This document shows positions 25,320-34,162 of a DNA stretch of 64,000 nucleotides, piece after piece. Every line of letters begins with the position of its first letter. Positions within the stretch are counted from its first letter, which is position 1. The notes beneath the pieces are model-generated. The model saw only the letters and a list, made by a program, of their open reading frames with translations. It did not search any database and was not told where the DNA came from. The translations under genes were made by a program, and so were the position numbers. The DNA is from CAIKMD01 sp963702925 (GTDB taxonomy: Bacteria > Pseudomonadota > Alphaproteobacteria > ATCC43930 > CGMCC-115725). The stretch is taken from positions 2,294,001 through 2,358,000 of the forward strand of contig OY969771.1 in assembly GCA_963702925.1 (NCBI GenBank), in the 5' to 3' direction.

Positions 25320-26096
25320 ATGAATTATCAGAACATCCTGGTCGAGACGCGCGGCGCGGTCGGCCTTATCACCTTCAATCGGCCGCAAGCTTTGAATGCG
25401 CTTTGCGATGCGCTGGTGCGCGAATTGGGCGCGGCACTCGATGCTTTCGAGGCGGATGATGCGGTCGGCGCGATCGTGCTCACCGGCAGCGAGCGCGCTT
25501 TTGCCGCAGGCGCCGACATCAAAGAGATGGCCGGCAAGAGCTTCGTCGATTGTTACGTGCAAGATTTCATCACCGATGGCTGGGAGCGCGTGACAACGTG
25601 CCGCAAGCCGATCATCGCGGCGGTTGCGGGTTTCGCGCTCGGCGGCGGTTGCGAAATGGCGATGATGTGCGACACGATCATCGCCGCCGAAAGCGCCAAA
25701 TTCGGTCAACCGGAAATCACGCTTGCGATTATTCCGGGCTCGGGCGGCACGCAAAGGCTCACGCGCGCGGTCGGCAAGGCCAAGGCGATGGAAATGGTGC
25801 TGAGCGGGCGCATGATCGATGCCGCCGAGGCCGAACGCAGCGGATTGGTCAGCCGCATCGTGCCCAACGAGCAGCTCGTGGACGAAGCGCTGAAGCTTGC
25901 CGCGAAAATCGCCGCGATGTCGCGTCCGGCGGTGCTGGCGGCGAAAGAAGCCGTTAATCGTGCCTTCGAGACGACGCTTGCCGAAGGAATCCGCTTCGAA
26001 AGGCGGCTTTTTCACGCCATGTTCGCGACCGAGGATCAAAAAGAAGGCATGGCGGCTTTCGTCGAAAAGCGGAAACCGGCGTTCAAGAACCGCTGA
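25320..26096 (+). CDS. Enoyl-CoA hydratase
   Basis: This 258-residue crotonase-fold enzyme probably hydrates short-chain trans-2-enoyl-CoA in beta-oxidation. It shows the oxyanion-hole segment ERAFAAGADIKEM, GFALGGGCEMAMMCD and GQPEITLAIIPGSGGTQRL, with both catalytic glutamates in place. It matches the EchA/FadB1x group that commonly lies between mutM and rpsT in alphaproteobacteria. The exact chain-length preference is not readable. Confidence 0.92.
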   Translation: MNYQNILVETRGAVGLITFNRPQALNALCDALVRELGAALDAFEADDAVGAIVLTGSERAFAAGADIKEMAGKSFVDCYVQDFITDGWERVTTCRKPIIAAVAGFALGGGCEMAMMCDTIIAAESAKFGQPEITLAIIPGSGGTQRLTRAVGKAKAMEMVLSGRMIDAAEAERSGLVSRIVPNEQLVDEALKLAAKIAAMSRPAVLAAKEAVNRAFETTLAEGIRFERRLFHAMFATEDQKEGMAAFVEKRKPAFKNR

Positions 26097-26158
26097 CTTG
26101 ACGGAACTTCTCAGTCTAGGTATAAGCCGCGCTTCCCAAATCTTTCGGCAGGTCGGCA

Positions 26159-26419
26159 ATGGCCAATCATCCTTCGGCAGAGAAACGCATTCGGCAAACG
26201 ACACGACGCACGGAAGTCAACCGCGCGCGCGTGAGCCGCATCCGCACATTCGTCAAGAAGGTTGAGACGGCAATCGCGTCCGGCAACAAGAATGCCGCGA
26301 AAGAAGCTTTCGACGAAGCTGCGCCGGAGATGCAGCGCGGCGTCGGCAAGGGCGTGCTTCATCATCGTACGGTCGCACGCAAACTGTCGCGTCTTTCCGC
26401 GCGCATCAAGGCGCTCTGA
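26159..26419 (+). CDS. rpsT: 30S ribosomal protein S20
   Basis: S20 is an 86-residue, basic primary 16S rRNA-binding protein of the 30S subunit. The sequence is typical: MANHPSAEKRIRQ, a Lys/Arg-rich middle and GVLHHRTVARKLSRL at the C-terminus. It lies 62 bp after echA and upstream of dnaA, the usual place in this class. Confidence 0.97.
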   Translation: MANHPSAEKRIRQTTRRTEVNRARVSRIRTFVKKVETAIASGNKNAAKEAFDEAAPEMQRGVGKGVLHHRTVARKLSRLSARIKAL

Positions 26420-26750
26420 TCTCGTCAAGCGTGGCAACGAAGCCACTCAAAAAAAATTCGATTCATTTTTCTGTCAGAGATATTGCCATCTGCATTTCAG
26501 CTTAGGTAATGTTAGCGCGCGTCAGATGGCGGCAGGCGTTTCAAAAAAACACCGAAGCGCCACGCGCGGCGAGAGGCGGTTTTCAAACCAAGAGTTTAGT
26601 GGTCGGCTAGTACGGATTGCGTGAGCGGCACGCGGTAACTGGCGGCTACGGTTCGTGACGGTGCGGCGGTGAGCGGGCAGGCGCCTCGTTTCCGCCGGGT
26701 GAGGGGCGTGCGCCCGTTGTCCGGTTATTGCTTCGTGGGGGAGTGAGGGG
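26420..26750. other. rpsT-dnaA intergenic region (no gene; no DnaA-box cluster seen)
   Basis: The 331-bp spacer has an AT-richer first half with A runs (about 26449-26456 and 26544-26550) and a GC-rich second half leading to the GGGGGAGTGAGGGG purine tract before the dnaA ATG. A 5-bp stem (GTGGC and GCCAC, near 26431-26446) has no U tract. I looked for TTATCCACA-like boxes and found none, so the replication origin is not supported here. It presumably holds the dnaA promoter. Confidence 0.5.
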
Positions 26751-28127
26751 ATGGCGGAACCATTGGGACGAGGCGACGAATTCCAGTCCCAGTGGGCTCG
26801 CATTCGGGCGCGACTGCGCAACGAGTTCGGCGATGCCGCTTATCGCAGTTGGCTGCGCAACATGACCTTGCAAGGCGTCGATTCCGGCCGCGTCAAGATC
26901 ACGGTGCCGACGCGATTTCTGCGCGATTGGGTGGCGACGCATTATGTCGACCGGATCCGCGCGCTCTGGAATACCGAGAACGGCAATATCGCCGCGGTCG
27001 ATGTGTCGGTCGCGGGCTCGCCGAGTTCCGTGATGGAGACGGCGGAGTTGCCCGCGCGTGAGGCCGCCGATGGCGGCGACGAGAAAGACGTCAGCGCGCC
27101 GCTCGATCCGCGCTTCACCTTCGAGAATTTCGTCGTCGGCAAGCCCAACGAGCTGGCGCATGCCGCGGCCCGCCGCGTCGCCGAGGCGCAGATCGGCCCC
27201 AACCACTCCGTGCCGTTCAATCCGCTGTTTCTCTATGGCGGTGTCGGATTGGGCAAGACGCATCTCATGCACGCCATCGCGTGGTACATCCGTACCCACG
27301 AGCCGAAGCGCAAGGTGATCTATCTCTCGGCCGAGAAGTTCATGTACCAGTTCATCCGGGCGCTGCGTTTCAAGGACACGATGGCGTTCAAGGATCAGTT
27401 CCGCTCGGTCGACGTGCTGATGATCGACGACGTCCAGTTCATTTCGGGCAAGGACACGACCCAGGAAGAGTTCTTCCATACCTTCAACGCGCTGGTCGAC
27501 CAGAACCGCCAGATCGTGATCTCCGCCGACAAGTCGCCGACCGATCTCGAGGGCATGGAAGAGCGCATGCGCTCGCGCCTCGGTTGGGGTCTGGTCGCCG
27601 ATATTCACCCGACCACCTACGAGCTGCGTCTCGGCATCCTTCAGGCCAAGGCCGAACGCAGCAAGGCCGCGGTGCCGCCCAAGGTGCTGGAATTCCTCGC
27701 GCACCGCATCACGTCGAATGTCCGCGAGCTCGAAGGCGCCCTCACCCGCATCTACGCCCAATCGCAATTTGTCGGCCGCGAGCTCACGCTCGAAAGCTCG
27801 CAAGAGGTGCTGCACGATCTGCTGCGCGCGAATGACCGGCGGGTCACGATCGACGAGATCCAAAAGCGCGTCGCCGAGCACTACAATATCCGCCTCGCCG
27901 ACATGCATTCGGCCCGCCGCGCCCGAGCCGTGGCCCGGCCGCGCCAAGTGGCGATGTATCTCTGCAAGCAGCTCACCCCGCGCTCGCTGCCCGAGATCGG
28001 GCGGAAATTCGGCGGGCGCGACCACACCACGGTGATGCACGCGGTGCGCAAGATCGAGGAGCTGCGCGCGAGCGACCGCACCATGGCCGAAGACATCGAG
28101 TTGTTGAAGCGGATGCTCGAAAGCTGA
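26751..28127 (+). CDS. dnaA: Chromosomal replication initiator DnaA
   Basis: DnaA is the ATP-dependent initiator that opens oriC. The 458-residue protein has domain I (1-85), a short linker, the AAA+ domain with Walker A GGVGLGKTHL and Walker B MIDDVQF, and the C-terminal DNA-binding domain ending in the DnaA signature GGRDHTTVMHAVRKI. A strong purine-rich stretch (GGGAGTGAGGGG) precedes the ATG. It heads the dnaA-dnaN-recF-gyrB cluster. Confidence 0.98.
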   Translation: MAEPLGRGDEFQSQWARIRARLRNEFGDAAYRSWLRNMTLQGVDSGRVKITVPTRFLRDWVATHYVDRIRALWNTENGNIAAVDVSVAGSPSSVMETAELPAREAADGGDEKDVSAPLDPRFTFENFVVGKPNELAHAAARRVAEAQIGPNHSVPFNPLFLYGGVGLGKTHLMHAIAWYIRTHEPKRKVIYLSAEKFMYQFIRALRFKDTMAFKDQFRSVDVLMIDDVQFISGKDTTQEEFFHTFNALVDQNRQIVISADKSPTDLEGMEERMRSRLGWGLVADIHPTTYELRLGILQAKAERSKAAVPPKVLEFLAHRITSNVRELEGALTRIYAQSQFVGRELTLESSQEVLHDLLRANDRRVTIDEIQKRVAEHYNIRLADMHSARRARAVARPRQVAMYLCKQLTPRSLPEIGRKFGGRDHTTVMHAVRKIEELRASDRTMAEDIELLKRMLES

Positions 28128-28138
28128 ACCTCCGCGTG

Positions 28139-28160
28139 TCGGCCGCTTCCGGGCGGCCGA
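28139..28160 (+). terminator. GC-rich stem-loop just after dnaA
   Basis: TCGGCCGC (28139-28146) pairs with GCGGCCGA (28153-28160) around the loop TTCCGG, 11 nt after the dnaA stop. There is no U tract, so it is more likely an attenuator or mRNA 3' protector than a full intrinsic terminator. It lies before the 11-bp iterons and dnaN. Confidence 0.45.
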
Positions 28161-28195
28161 TCGGCCCCGCTGGCACCGTCCGCGAAACCCGTCCC

Positions 28196-28228
28196 GGACC
28201 ATAATCGGACCATATCGGGACCATATCG
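28196..28228. repeat. Three 11-bp direct repeats between dnaA and dnaN
   Basis: GGACCATAATC (28196-28206) is followed by two perfect copies of GGACCATATCG (28207-28217 and 28218-28228). The period is exactly 11 bp, about one helical turn, so a protein could bind all copies on one DNA face. The array lies about 170 bp upstream of the dnaN ATG. It is not a DnaA box by consensus. Confidence 0.6.
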
Positions 28229-28395
28229 CCGCCCTATCCGCGCCCGACGGCATCCTGCCGGAGGTGTACGGCGCGGCATGGTTATGCTATGGTTTTCCTC
28301 CGTTCCGCCCCGGCTTTCGCGCCGGGTTGGGCGGGGTTTCCCGGGCCTCTTCCGGACAAGGTTTTCCGCCTCCAACGAGCGTGAACCCGCCAGCC

Positions 28396-29514
28396 ATGAA
28401 ACTGACCATCGAACGCGCCGCGCTGCTCCGCGCTTTGGGCCACGTGCAGAGCGTCGTCGAGCGGCGCAACACCATCCCGATCCTGTCGAACGTTCTGCTG
28501 CGCGCGGAGGGTTCCAAGCTCGCGCTGTCGGCGACCGACATGGACCTGGAGATGGTGTCCTCGCTCGCCGCGCAAGGGGCAAAGCCGGGCGCCACCACCG
28601 TGCCGGCGCATACGCTTTACGACATCGTCCGCAAGCTGCGCGAAGGCGCCCAGATCGAGTTCGAGACCACCGGCGAGAAAGGGCTGATGACCCTGCGCTC
28701 CGGGCGCTCGACCTTCACCCTTTCCTGCCTGCCGCCCGAGGATTATCCGCTGATGGCGGGCGGCGATCTCGCGCATAATTTCCTGCTCTCGGCCGCGGAT
28801 CTGAAGCGTCTGATCGATCGCACCCGTTTCGCGATCTCGACCGAGGAAACGCGCTATTACCTAAACGGCATCTATCTGCACGCGGCCAAGACCGACAAGC
28901 TCAACATGCTGCGCGCGGTGGCGACCGACGGCCACCGCTTGGCGCGCATGGAGATTCCCTTGCCCGAGGGCGCTTCCGGGATGCCCGGCGTGATCATCCC
29001 GCGCAAGACCGTCACCGAGCTCCGGAAGCTGCTCGACGAATTGGATCAGGACGTATCGATTTCGCTGTCCGACACCAAGATCCGTTTCACCTTCGCCGAG
29101 ACGGTGCTGACCTCGAAGCTGATCGACGGCACCTTCCCGGATTACGATCGCGTCATTCCGACCAGCAACGACCGCATTCTCGAAGTCGATTGCAAGCTCT
29201 TCGCCGAGGCGGTGGATCGCGTCTCCACCATCTCGAGTGAAAAGAGCCGCGCGGTGAAGCTTGCGATCGACCGCAACAGCCTGACCCTGTCGGCCACCAG
29301 CGCGGAAAACGGCACGGCGATCGAAGAGCTCGAAGTGCGCTATGGCGCGCCGCCCTTGGAAATCGGCTTCAATTCGCGCTACCTGCTCGACATCGCCGAA
29401 CAGATCGAGGGCGAAGGCGCACGCTTTGCGATGGCGGATGCCGCCTCGCCGACCGTGGTGCGCGACAGCGCCGACAGCAGCGCGCTTTACGTGCTCATGC
29501 CGATGCGGGTCTAG
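28396..29514 (+). CDS. dnaN: DNA polymerase III beta subunit (sliding clamp)
   Basis: The beta clamp encircles DNA and tethers polymerase III. The 372-residue protein begins MKLTIERAALLRALGHVQSVVERR, has the three-domain clamp layout and ends in the usual YVLMPMRV. In-frame sequence upstream of 28396 reads through non-conserved spacer, so the ATG at 28396 is chosen. It lies 5' of recF by 20 bp. Confidence 0.98.
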   Translation: MKLTIERAALLRALGHVQSVVERRNTIPILSNVLLRAEGSKLALSATDMDLEMVSSLAAQGAKPGATTVPAHTLYDIVRKLREGAQIEFETTGEKGLMTLRSGRSTFTLSCLPPEDYPLMAGGDLAHNFLLSAADLKRLIDRTRFAISTEETRYYLNGIYLHAAKTDKLNMLRAVATDGHRLARMEIPLPEGASGMPGVIIPRKTVTELRKLLDELDQDVSISLSDTKIRFTFAETVLTSKLIDGTFPDYDRVIPTSNDRILEVDCKLFAEAVDRVSTISSEKSRAVKLAIDRNSLTLSATSAENGTAIEELEVRYGAPPLEIGFNSRYLLDIAEQIEGEGARFAMADAASPTVVRDSADSSALYVLMPMRV

Positions 29515-29534
29515 CGCCCTTGGCATTGAGGGCA

Positions 29535-30692
29535 ATGGCACATGACGTCGCGGCGTTCGAGGCAACAGCTGCCCTGGCCGGTCCCAGCGTCACGCGGCTT
29601 ATGCTTACGGCGTTTCGTTGCTATGCCACCGCGCGGCTCGATGTCGCGCCGTCGCCCGTGGTGCTCACCGGCCCGAACGGCGCCGGCAAGACCAATCTCC
29701 TCGAAGCGATCTCGTTTCTGGCGCCAGGCCGCGGTCTGCGCCGGGCGAAGCTCAGCGAGATCGACCGTCTCGGCGGCGCCGATCCTTGGGCGCTTTCGAT
29801 CCAGCTTGCGACCGAGCAAGGCGCCGTTCAGATCGGTACCGGCCGCGATCAGGACAGCGAAAGCGGCGAGCGCCGCATTCTGCGTATCGACGGCGCGCCC
29901 GCGAAGAGCCAGGCCGCGCTTGCGCGTCTGGCGGGGCTGGTCTGGCTCACGCCGCAAATGGATCGGCTCTTCGCCGACGGCAGCAGCGCGCGACGCCGGT
30001 TTCTCGACCGCCTGGTCCTGGGATTCGATCCCGAGCATGGAACGCAGCTTTCGGCCTATGAGCGCGCCATGCGCGAGCGGCTGAAGCTGCTGCGCGATGG
30101 CGGCGCCGATCCCGCATGGCTCAAAGCGCTCGAGGACGAGATGGCGGCGCATGGCATCGCCGTCGCCGCGGCACGGCGCGAAGTCGCCGGCCGGCTCGAT
30201 GGCGCTTGCGTGGCCGCTACGGGGCCATTTCCGCAGGCGCGCTTGGCGATGGCGGGCGAGGTCGGTCGCTGGCTCGATGACATGCCCGCGCTTGCCGCCG
30301 AGGACGAGCTGCGCCGGCGGCTTGCCGCGCAACGCCGCGTCGACGCCGACAGCGGCACGACCACGTTCGGCCCGCATCGCGCAGATCTTGTCGTGCATCA
30401 CGTCGGCAATGGCATGGCGGCCGCTTTATGCTCGACCGGCGAGCAAAAGGCGCTGCTGCTCGCCATCCTGCTGGCCCAGGCGCGGCTGCTCGCGGCCCAA
30501 CGCGGCGCCGCGCCGATCATGCTGCTGGACGAGGTCGCGGCGCATCTCGATGCCGAGCGGCGCGCGGCGCTGTTTGCTGAAATTCTCGATCTCAAGACCC
30601 AGGCTTGGCTCACGGGTACCGATGCCGCGTTGTTCGCCGATCTACGCGGCGCGGCGCAGTTCTTCGCCGTGGCCGAAGGCCGCATTTCCTAG
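29535..30692 (+). CDS. recF: DNA replication and repair protein RecF
   Basis: RecF is an SMC-like ATPase that loads RecA at gaps with RecO and RecR. The 385-residue protein has Walker A GPNGAGKTN, the ABC-type signature STGEQKALLLAILLAQA and Walker B IMLLDEVAAHLD. The ATG at 29535 has GAGG 4 bp upstream; TTG at 29520 is an alternative that would add five residues. It sits in the standard dnaN-recF-gyrB order. Confidence 0.96.
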   Translation: MAHDVAAFEATAALAGPSVTRLMLTAFRCYATARLDVAPSPVVLTGPNGAGKTNLLEAISFLAPGRGLRRAKLSEIDRLGGADPWALSIQLATEQGAVQIGTGRDQDSESGERRILRIDGAPAKSQAALARLAGLVWLTPQMDRLFADGSSARRRFLDRLVLGFDPEHGTQLSAYERAMRERLKLLRDGGADPAWLKALEDEMAAHGIAVAAARREVAGRLDGACVAATGPFPQARLAMAGEVGRWLDDMPALAAEDELRRRLAAQRRVDADSGTTTFGPHRADLVVHHVGNGMAAALCSTGEQKALLLAILLAQARLLAAQRGAAPIMLLDEVAAHLDAERRAALFAEILDLKTQAWLTGTDAALFADLRGAAQFFAVAEGRIS

Positions 30693-30705
30693 ATGGAATA
30701 GAACC

Positions 30706-33144
30706 ATGAGTGAACCAGCCGCTCCCGATACGCCACAGTCGGATACCTATGATGCCCAATCGATCAAGGTCCTGCGCGGGCTCGATGCCGTGCGCAAGCG
30801 TCCGGGCATGTATATCGGCGACACCGATGACGGCTCGGGCCTTCATCACATGGTCTATGAGGTGGTCGACAATTCGATCGACGAGGCTTTGGCGGGCCAT
30901 TGCGACACGATCAAGGTCGTGCTCAACGCCGATGGCTCGGTGACGGTCGGCGACAATGGACGCGGCATCCCGGTCGATATTCACCGCGAGGAAGGCGTGT
31001 CGGCGGCCGAAGTCATCATGACCCAGCTTCATGCCGGCGGGAAATTCGACCAGAACTCCTATAAGGTGTCGGGCGGGCTCCACGGGGTCGGCGTGTCGGT
31101 GGTGAACGCGCTCTCCTCGGTCCTCGATCTGCGCATCTGGCGCGGCGGCCAAGAACATTTCATGCGCTTCAAGGATGGCGAGCCCGAGGCGCCCTTGGCG
31201 GCGGTCGGCCCCTGCGGCAACCGGACCGGGACCGAGATCACCTTCTGGCCGAGCCCCAAGACCTTCACCAAGCTCGAGTTCGACTACGCGACGCTCGAGC
31301 ATCGCCTGCGCGAATTGGCGTTTCTCAATTCGGGTGTCACGCTTGAGCTGACCGATGCGCGCGGCGTCGAGCCGAAATCGATCAAGCTTCATTACGAAGG
31401 CGGGCTGATCGCCTTCACGCAATATCTCGATCGCTCCAAACAGGCGCTTCACGGCGCGCCGCTCTCGATGATCGCCGAGCGCGAAGGCATCACCGTCGAA
31501 GTCGCGATGGAATGGACCGATTCCTATCACGAGACGATGCTGTGCTTCACCAACAACATCCCGCAACGCGACGGCGGCACGCATCTGGCGGGATTCCGCG
31601 CCGCGCTCACGCGCACCATCAACAATTACGCCAATGAAAGCGGCATCGCCAAGAAAGAGAAAATCCCGCTCACGGGCGAGGACATGCGCGAAGGCCTGAC
31701 CTCGATCCTGTCGGTCAAGGTGCCCGATCCCAAATTCTCGTCGCAAACCAAGGACAAGCTGGTGTCGTCCGAGGTGCGGCCCGTGGTCGAGGGCGTCGTC
31801 GCCGACAAGCTGCAGCAATGGTTCGAGGAGCACCCGGCCGAGGCGCGCAAGATCGTCGCCAAGGTGGTCGAGGCCGCCGCGGCGCGCGAGGCGGCGCGGC
31901 GCGCGCGCGATCTCACGCGGCGCAAAGGCGCGCTCGACATGGCGAGCCTGCCCGGCAAGCTCGCCGATTGCCAGGAGCGCGATCCGGCCTTGTGCGAATT
32001 GTTCATCGTCGAGGGCGACAGCGCCGGCGGCTCGGCCAAGCAAGGCCGCGACCGGCGCTTCCAGGCCATCCTGCCGCTGAAAGGCAAGATCCTCAATGTC
32101 GAGCGCGCGCGCTTCGACAAGATGCTGAGCTCGGCCGAAATCGGCACCTTGATCGCCGCCATCGGCACCGGCATCGGCGCCGAGGAGTTCGATGCCTCCA
32201 AGGCGCGCTATCACCGCATCATCATCATGACCGACGCCGATGTCGACGGCAGTCACATCCGCACCTTGCTGCTGACCTTCTTCTTCCGCCAGATGCCGCA
32301 GCTGATCGAAAAGGGCTTCCTCTATATCGCGCAGCCGCCGCTTTATCAGGTGAAACGCGGCTCGGCCAAGGCGGTCTATCTCAAGGACGATTCCGCGCTC
32401 GAGGAATACCGCATCACCGCCGGCATGAAGGATATCGTCTTCGTCCAGCATGACGGCGTTCAGCGGGCCGGCAACGATCTGCGCGACGTGATCGACCGCG
32501 CGCGCCAGATCCGCAAGCTGCTGGCGCCGCTGGTACGGAAAATCGGCAATGCCGATGTCGCCGAGCAGGCGGCGATCAACGGGCTTCTCGGTTTATCGAT
32601 CCTCGACAATACGACGCAGCTCGCGGAGGGTGCGCGCTTCCTCGCGCGCAAGCTCGACGCGCTTTCGGCGCCGGCTGATCGCGGCTGGCGCGGCGAGGCT
32701 TTGGAGCAGGGCTTCGTGATCACGCGCACGCGCCATGGCGTCACCGAGCGCTATGTGCTCGAAGCGCAGTTTCTGCGCAGCGCCGAGGCGCGCCGGCTGG
32801 ACGAGCGCACCGCCGAGCTTCAGGAGATCTATGCCAAGCCGGGCAAGCTCGTGGCGAAAGACAAGGAAATTCAGGTGCGCGGTCCAAGCTCGCTGATCGA
32901 GACCGTGCTGGAGCTTGGACCCAAGAGCGGCGATATCCAGCGTTACAAGGGCTTGGGCGAGATGAATCCCGAACAGCTTTGGGAGACCACGCTCAACCCC
33001 GATGTGCGCTCGCTTTTGCAGGTGAAGGTGCCGCACGCCGCGCAAGCCGAAGAAACGTTTTCGACCTTGATGGGCGATCTGGTCGAGCCGCGGCGCGATT
33101 TCATTCAGGCCAACGCGCTCGAAGTCGCTAATCTCGACGTGTGA
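30706..33144 (+). CDS. gyrB: DNA gyrase subunit B
   Basis: GyrB is the ATPase subunit of gyrase, which introduces negative supercoils. The 812-residue protein has the GHKL ATPase domain (RKRPGMYIGDTDDGSGLHH, GRGIPVDIH, GLHGVGVSVVNALS), the transducer domain and the TOPRIM domain with EGDSAGGSAKQGRDR and DADVDGSHIRTLLLTFFFR. The ATG at 30706 begins 13 bp after the recF stop. The long upstream in-frame extension overlaps recF and is not real. Confidence 0.98.
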   Translation: MSEPAAPDTPQSDTYDAQSIKVLRGLDAVRKRPGMYIGDTDDGSGLHHMVYEVVDNSIDEALAGHCDTIKVVLNADGSVTVGDNGRGIPVDIHREEGVSAAEVIMTQLHAGGKFDQNSYKVSGGLHGVGVSVVNALSSVLDLRIWRGGQEHFMRFKDGEPEAPLAAVGPCGNRTGTEITFWPSPKTFTKLEFDYATLEHRLRELAFLNSGVTLELTDARGVEPKSIKLHYEGGLIAFTQYLDRSKQALHGAPLSMIAEREGITVEVAMEWTDSYHETMLCFTNNIPQRDGGTHLAGFRAALTRTINNYANESGIAKKEKIPLTGEDMREGLTSILSVKVPDPKFSSQTKDKLVSSEVRPVVEGVVADKLQQWFEEHPAEARKIVAKVVEAAAAREAARRARDLTRRKGALDMASLPGKLADCQERDPALCELFIVEGDSAGGSAKQGRDRRFQAILPLKGKILNVERARFDKMLSSAEIGTLIAAIGTGIGAEEFDASKARYHRIIIMTDADVDGSHIRTLLLTFFFRQMPQLIEKGFLYIAQPPLYQVKRGSAKAVYLKDDSALEEYRITAGMKDIVFVQHDGVQRAGNDLRDVIDRARQIRKLLAPLVRKIGNADVAEQAAINGLLGLSILDNTTQLAEGARFLARKLDALSAPADRGWRGEALEQGFVITRTRHGVTERYVLEAQFLRSAEARRLDERTAELQEIYAKPGKLVAKDKEIQVRGPSSLIETVLELGPKSGDIQRYKGLGEMNPEQLWETTLNPDVRSLLQVKVPHAAQAEETFSTLMGDLVEPRRDFIQANALEVANLDV

Positions 33145-33162
33145 GGGTTCGCGCGGGCTCGG

Positions 33163-33262
33163 CTAGGTGAGCCCGGCCATGCGGCGAAAGCGCAGCCGCG
33201 TCAATTCGGGCGTCAACGCGTCGAGCGCGCCAATGAGCCGCACGGAGTCCGGCCAGTCGACC
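33163..33262 (-). pseudogene. Remnant of a HAD hydrolase gene 3' end (direct duplicate of 34163-34262)
   Basis: This 100-bp stretch repeats the 3' end of the HAD gene at 34163-34262 with an offset of exactly 1000 bp and about eight mismatches. Read leftward, it still encodes the last 32 or so residues, ending in ELTRLRFRRMAGLT and a stop. Several changes are conservative (Glu to Asp, Met to Thr). No gene body continues from it. It marks the left edge of a segment that carries the RibD/DHFR-like gene. Confidence 0.75.
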
Positions 33263-33438
33263 GCTTTGCGCCGCTGCGATCATTCCACATGCGGAAGGGA
33301 ATCGGCTGCAATAGGGGGTTAGCAGACCCCCGGTTATTCGTGACACCGGCAAAGCGGCGCGCAGTTTTTGCCCAACCTCATTTTCGCGTAACGGCAGCTC
33401 AAGCTATTCTGAAAACCCTTGGGTGGAGATGTCGCAGC

Positions 33439-33969
33439 ATGGCGAAGCTCATCTTCGGATTGTCGCAGTCCCTGGACGGCTACGTCGACCACCTGGAAAT
33501 GCGGCCAGGCCCCGCGCTCTTTCGTCACTTCGTCGAGCACGTGCGCGACCTGGCCGGCAGTGTGTATGGTCGCCGCACCTACGAGATCATGCGTTATTGG
33601 GACGAAGACCTGCCCGAGTGGGACGCGGAGGAACTCGACTTCGCGGTGGCGTGGCGAAGCCAACCGAAGTGGGTCGTGTCGCGCTCGTTGAAGTCAGTCG
33701 GCCCCAACGCTACGCTGGTCCAGAATGACGTCGCGACCGTGCTGCGCGAGCTTAAGGTTCGGCTCGTCGGGGAGATTGACGTCGCCGGACCAGACCTGGC
33801 GCGAAGTCTGACCGACCTTGGTCTTGTTGATGAGTATCGACTCTACTTCCGCCCCTTCGTGCTTGGTCACGGCACGCCATTCTTCGCCGGCCCCCGGCCG
33901 CCGCTCCGCCTTGTGGCCAGCGATCCAATTGGCGAGGACACGATTAGGTTGACGTACGTTCCTGCTTAA
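33439..33969 (+). CDS. Dihydrofolate-reductase-family protein (RibD C-terminal domain type)
   Basis: This 176-residue protein has the stand-alone RibD-C/DHFR-like NADPH reductase fold. Typical parts are MAKLIFGLSQSLDGYVD, GRRTYEIM near residue 46, KWVVSRSL, a GPDLARSL motif and the C-terminal RLYFRPFVLGHGTPFF. Many bacteria carry orphan copies of unknown substrate that are mobile between genomes. GGAG lies 10 bp before the ATG. The gene sits between two copies of a HAD 3' end, consistent with insertion by recombination. Confidence 0.85.
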   Translation: MAKLIFGLSQSLDGYVDHLEMRPGPALFRHFVEHVRDLAGSVYGRRTYEIMRYWDEDLPEWDAEELDFAVAWRSQPKWVVSRSLKSVGPNATLVQNDVATVLRELKVRLVGEIDVAGPDLARSLTDLGLVDEYRLYFRPFVLGHGTPFFAGPRPPLRLVASDPIGEDTIRLTYVPA

Positions 33970-34162
33970 TCACGCAACTCGCCCGATGGACTGCGCCGAC
34001 GCGTCAGGTCCGCTTTGGGTCGGCTTAAGCCATTCGGCCAACATCGGGGAATGACGGGTCTTGGCACGTTTCGGAAGCATGACCTGCAGCGAGTGATGGC
34101 TGCTTACACTTCCGCAGCGGACGCCGCCAAGCCGCCGCGAGACGTGTTTATGAGTTCACACC

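Noticed and set aside
26431..26446. Hairpin after rpsT as a terminator
   Set aside because: The stem is only 5 bp and is followed by A, not T, on the coding strand.
33155..33174. GGGCTC/GAGCCC hairpin as the gyrB terminator
   Set aside because: The 6-bp stem lacks a U tract and half of it belongs to the duplicated HAD end.
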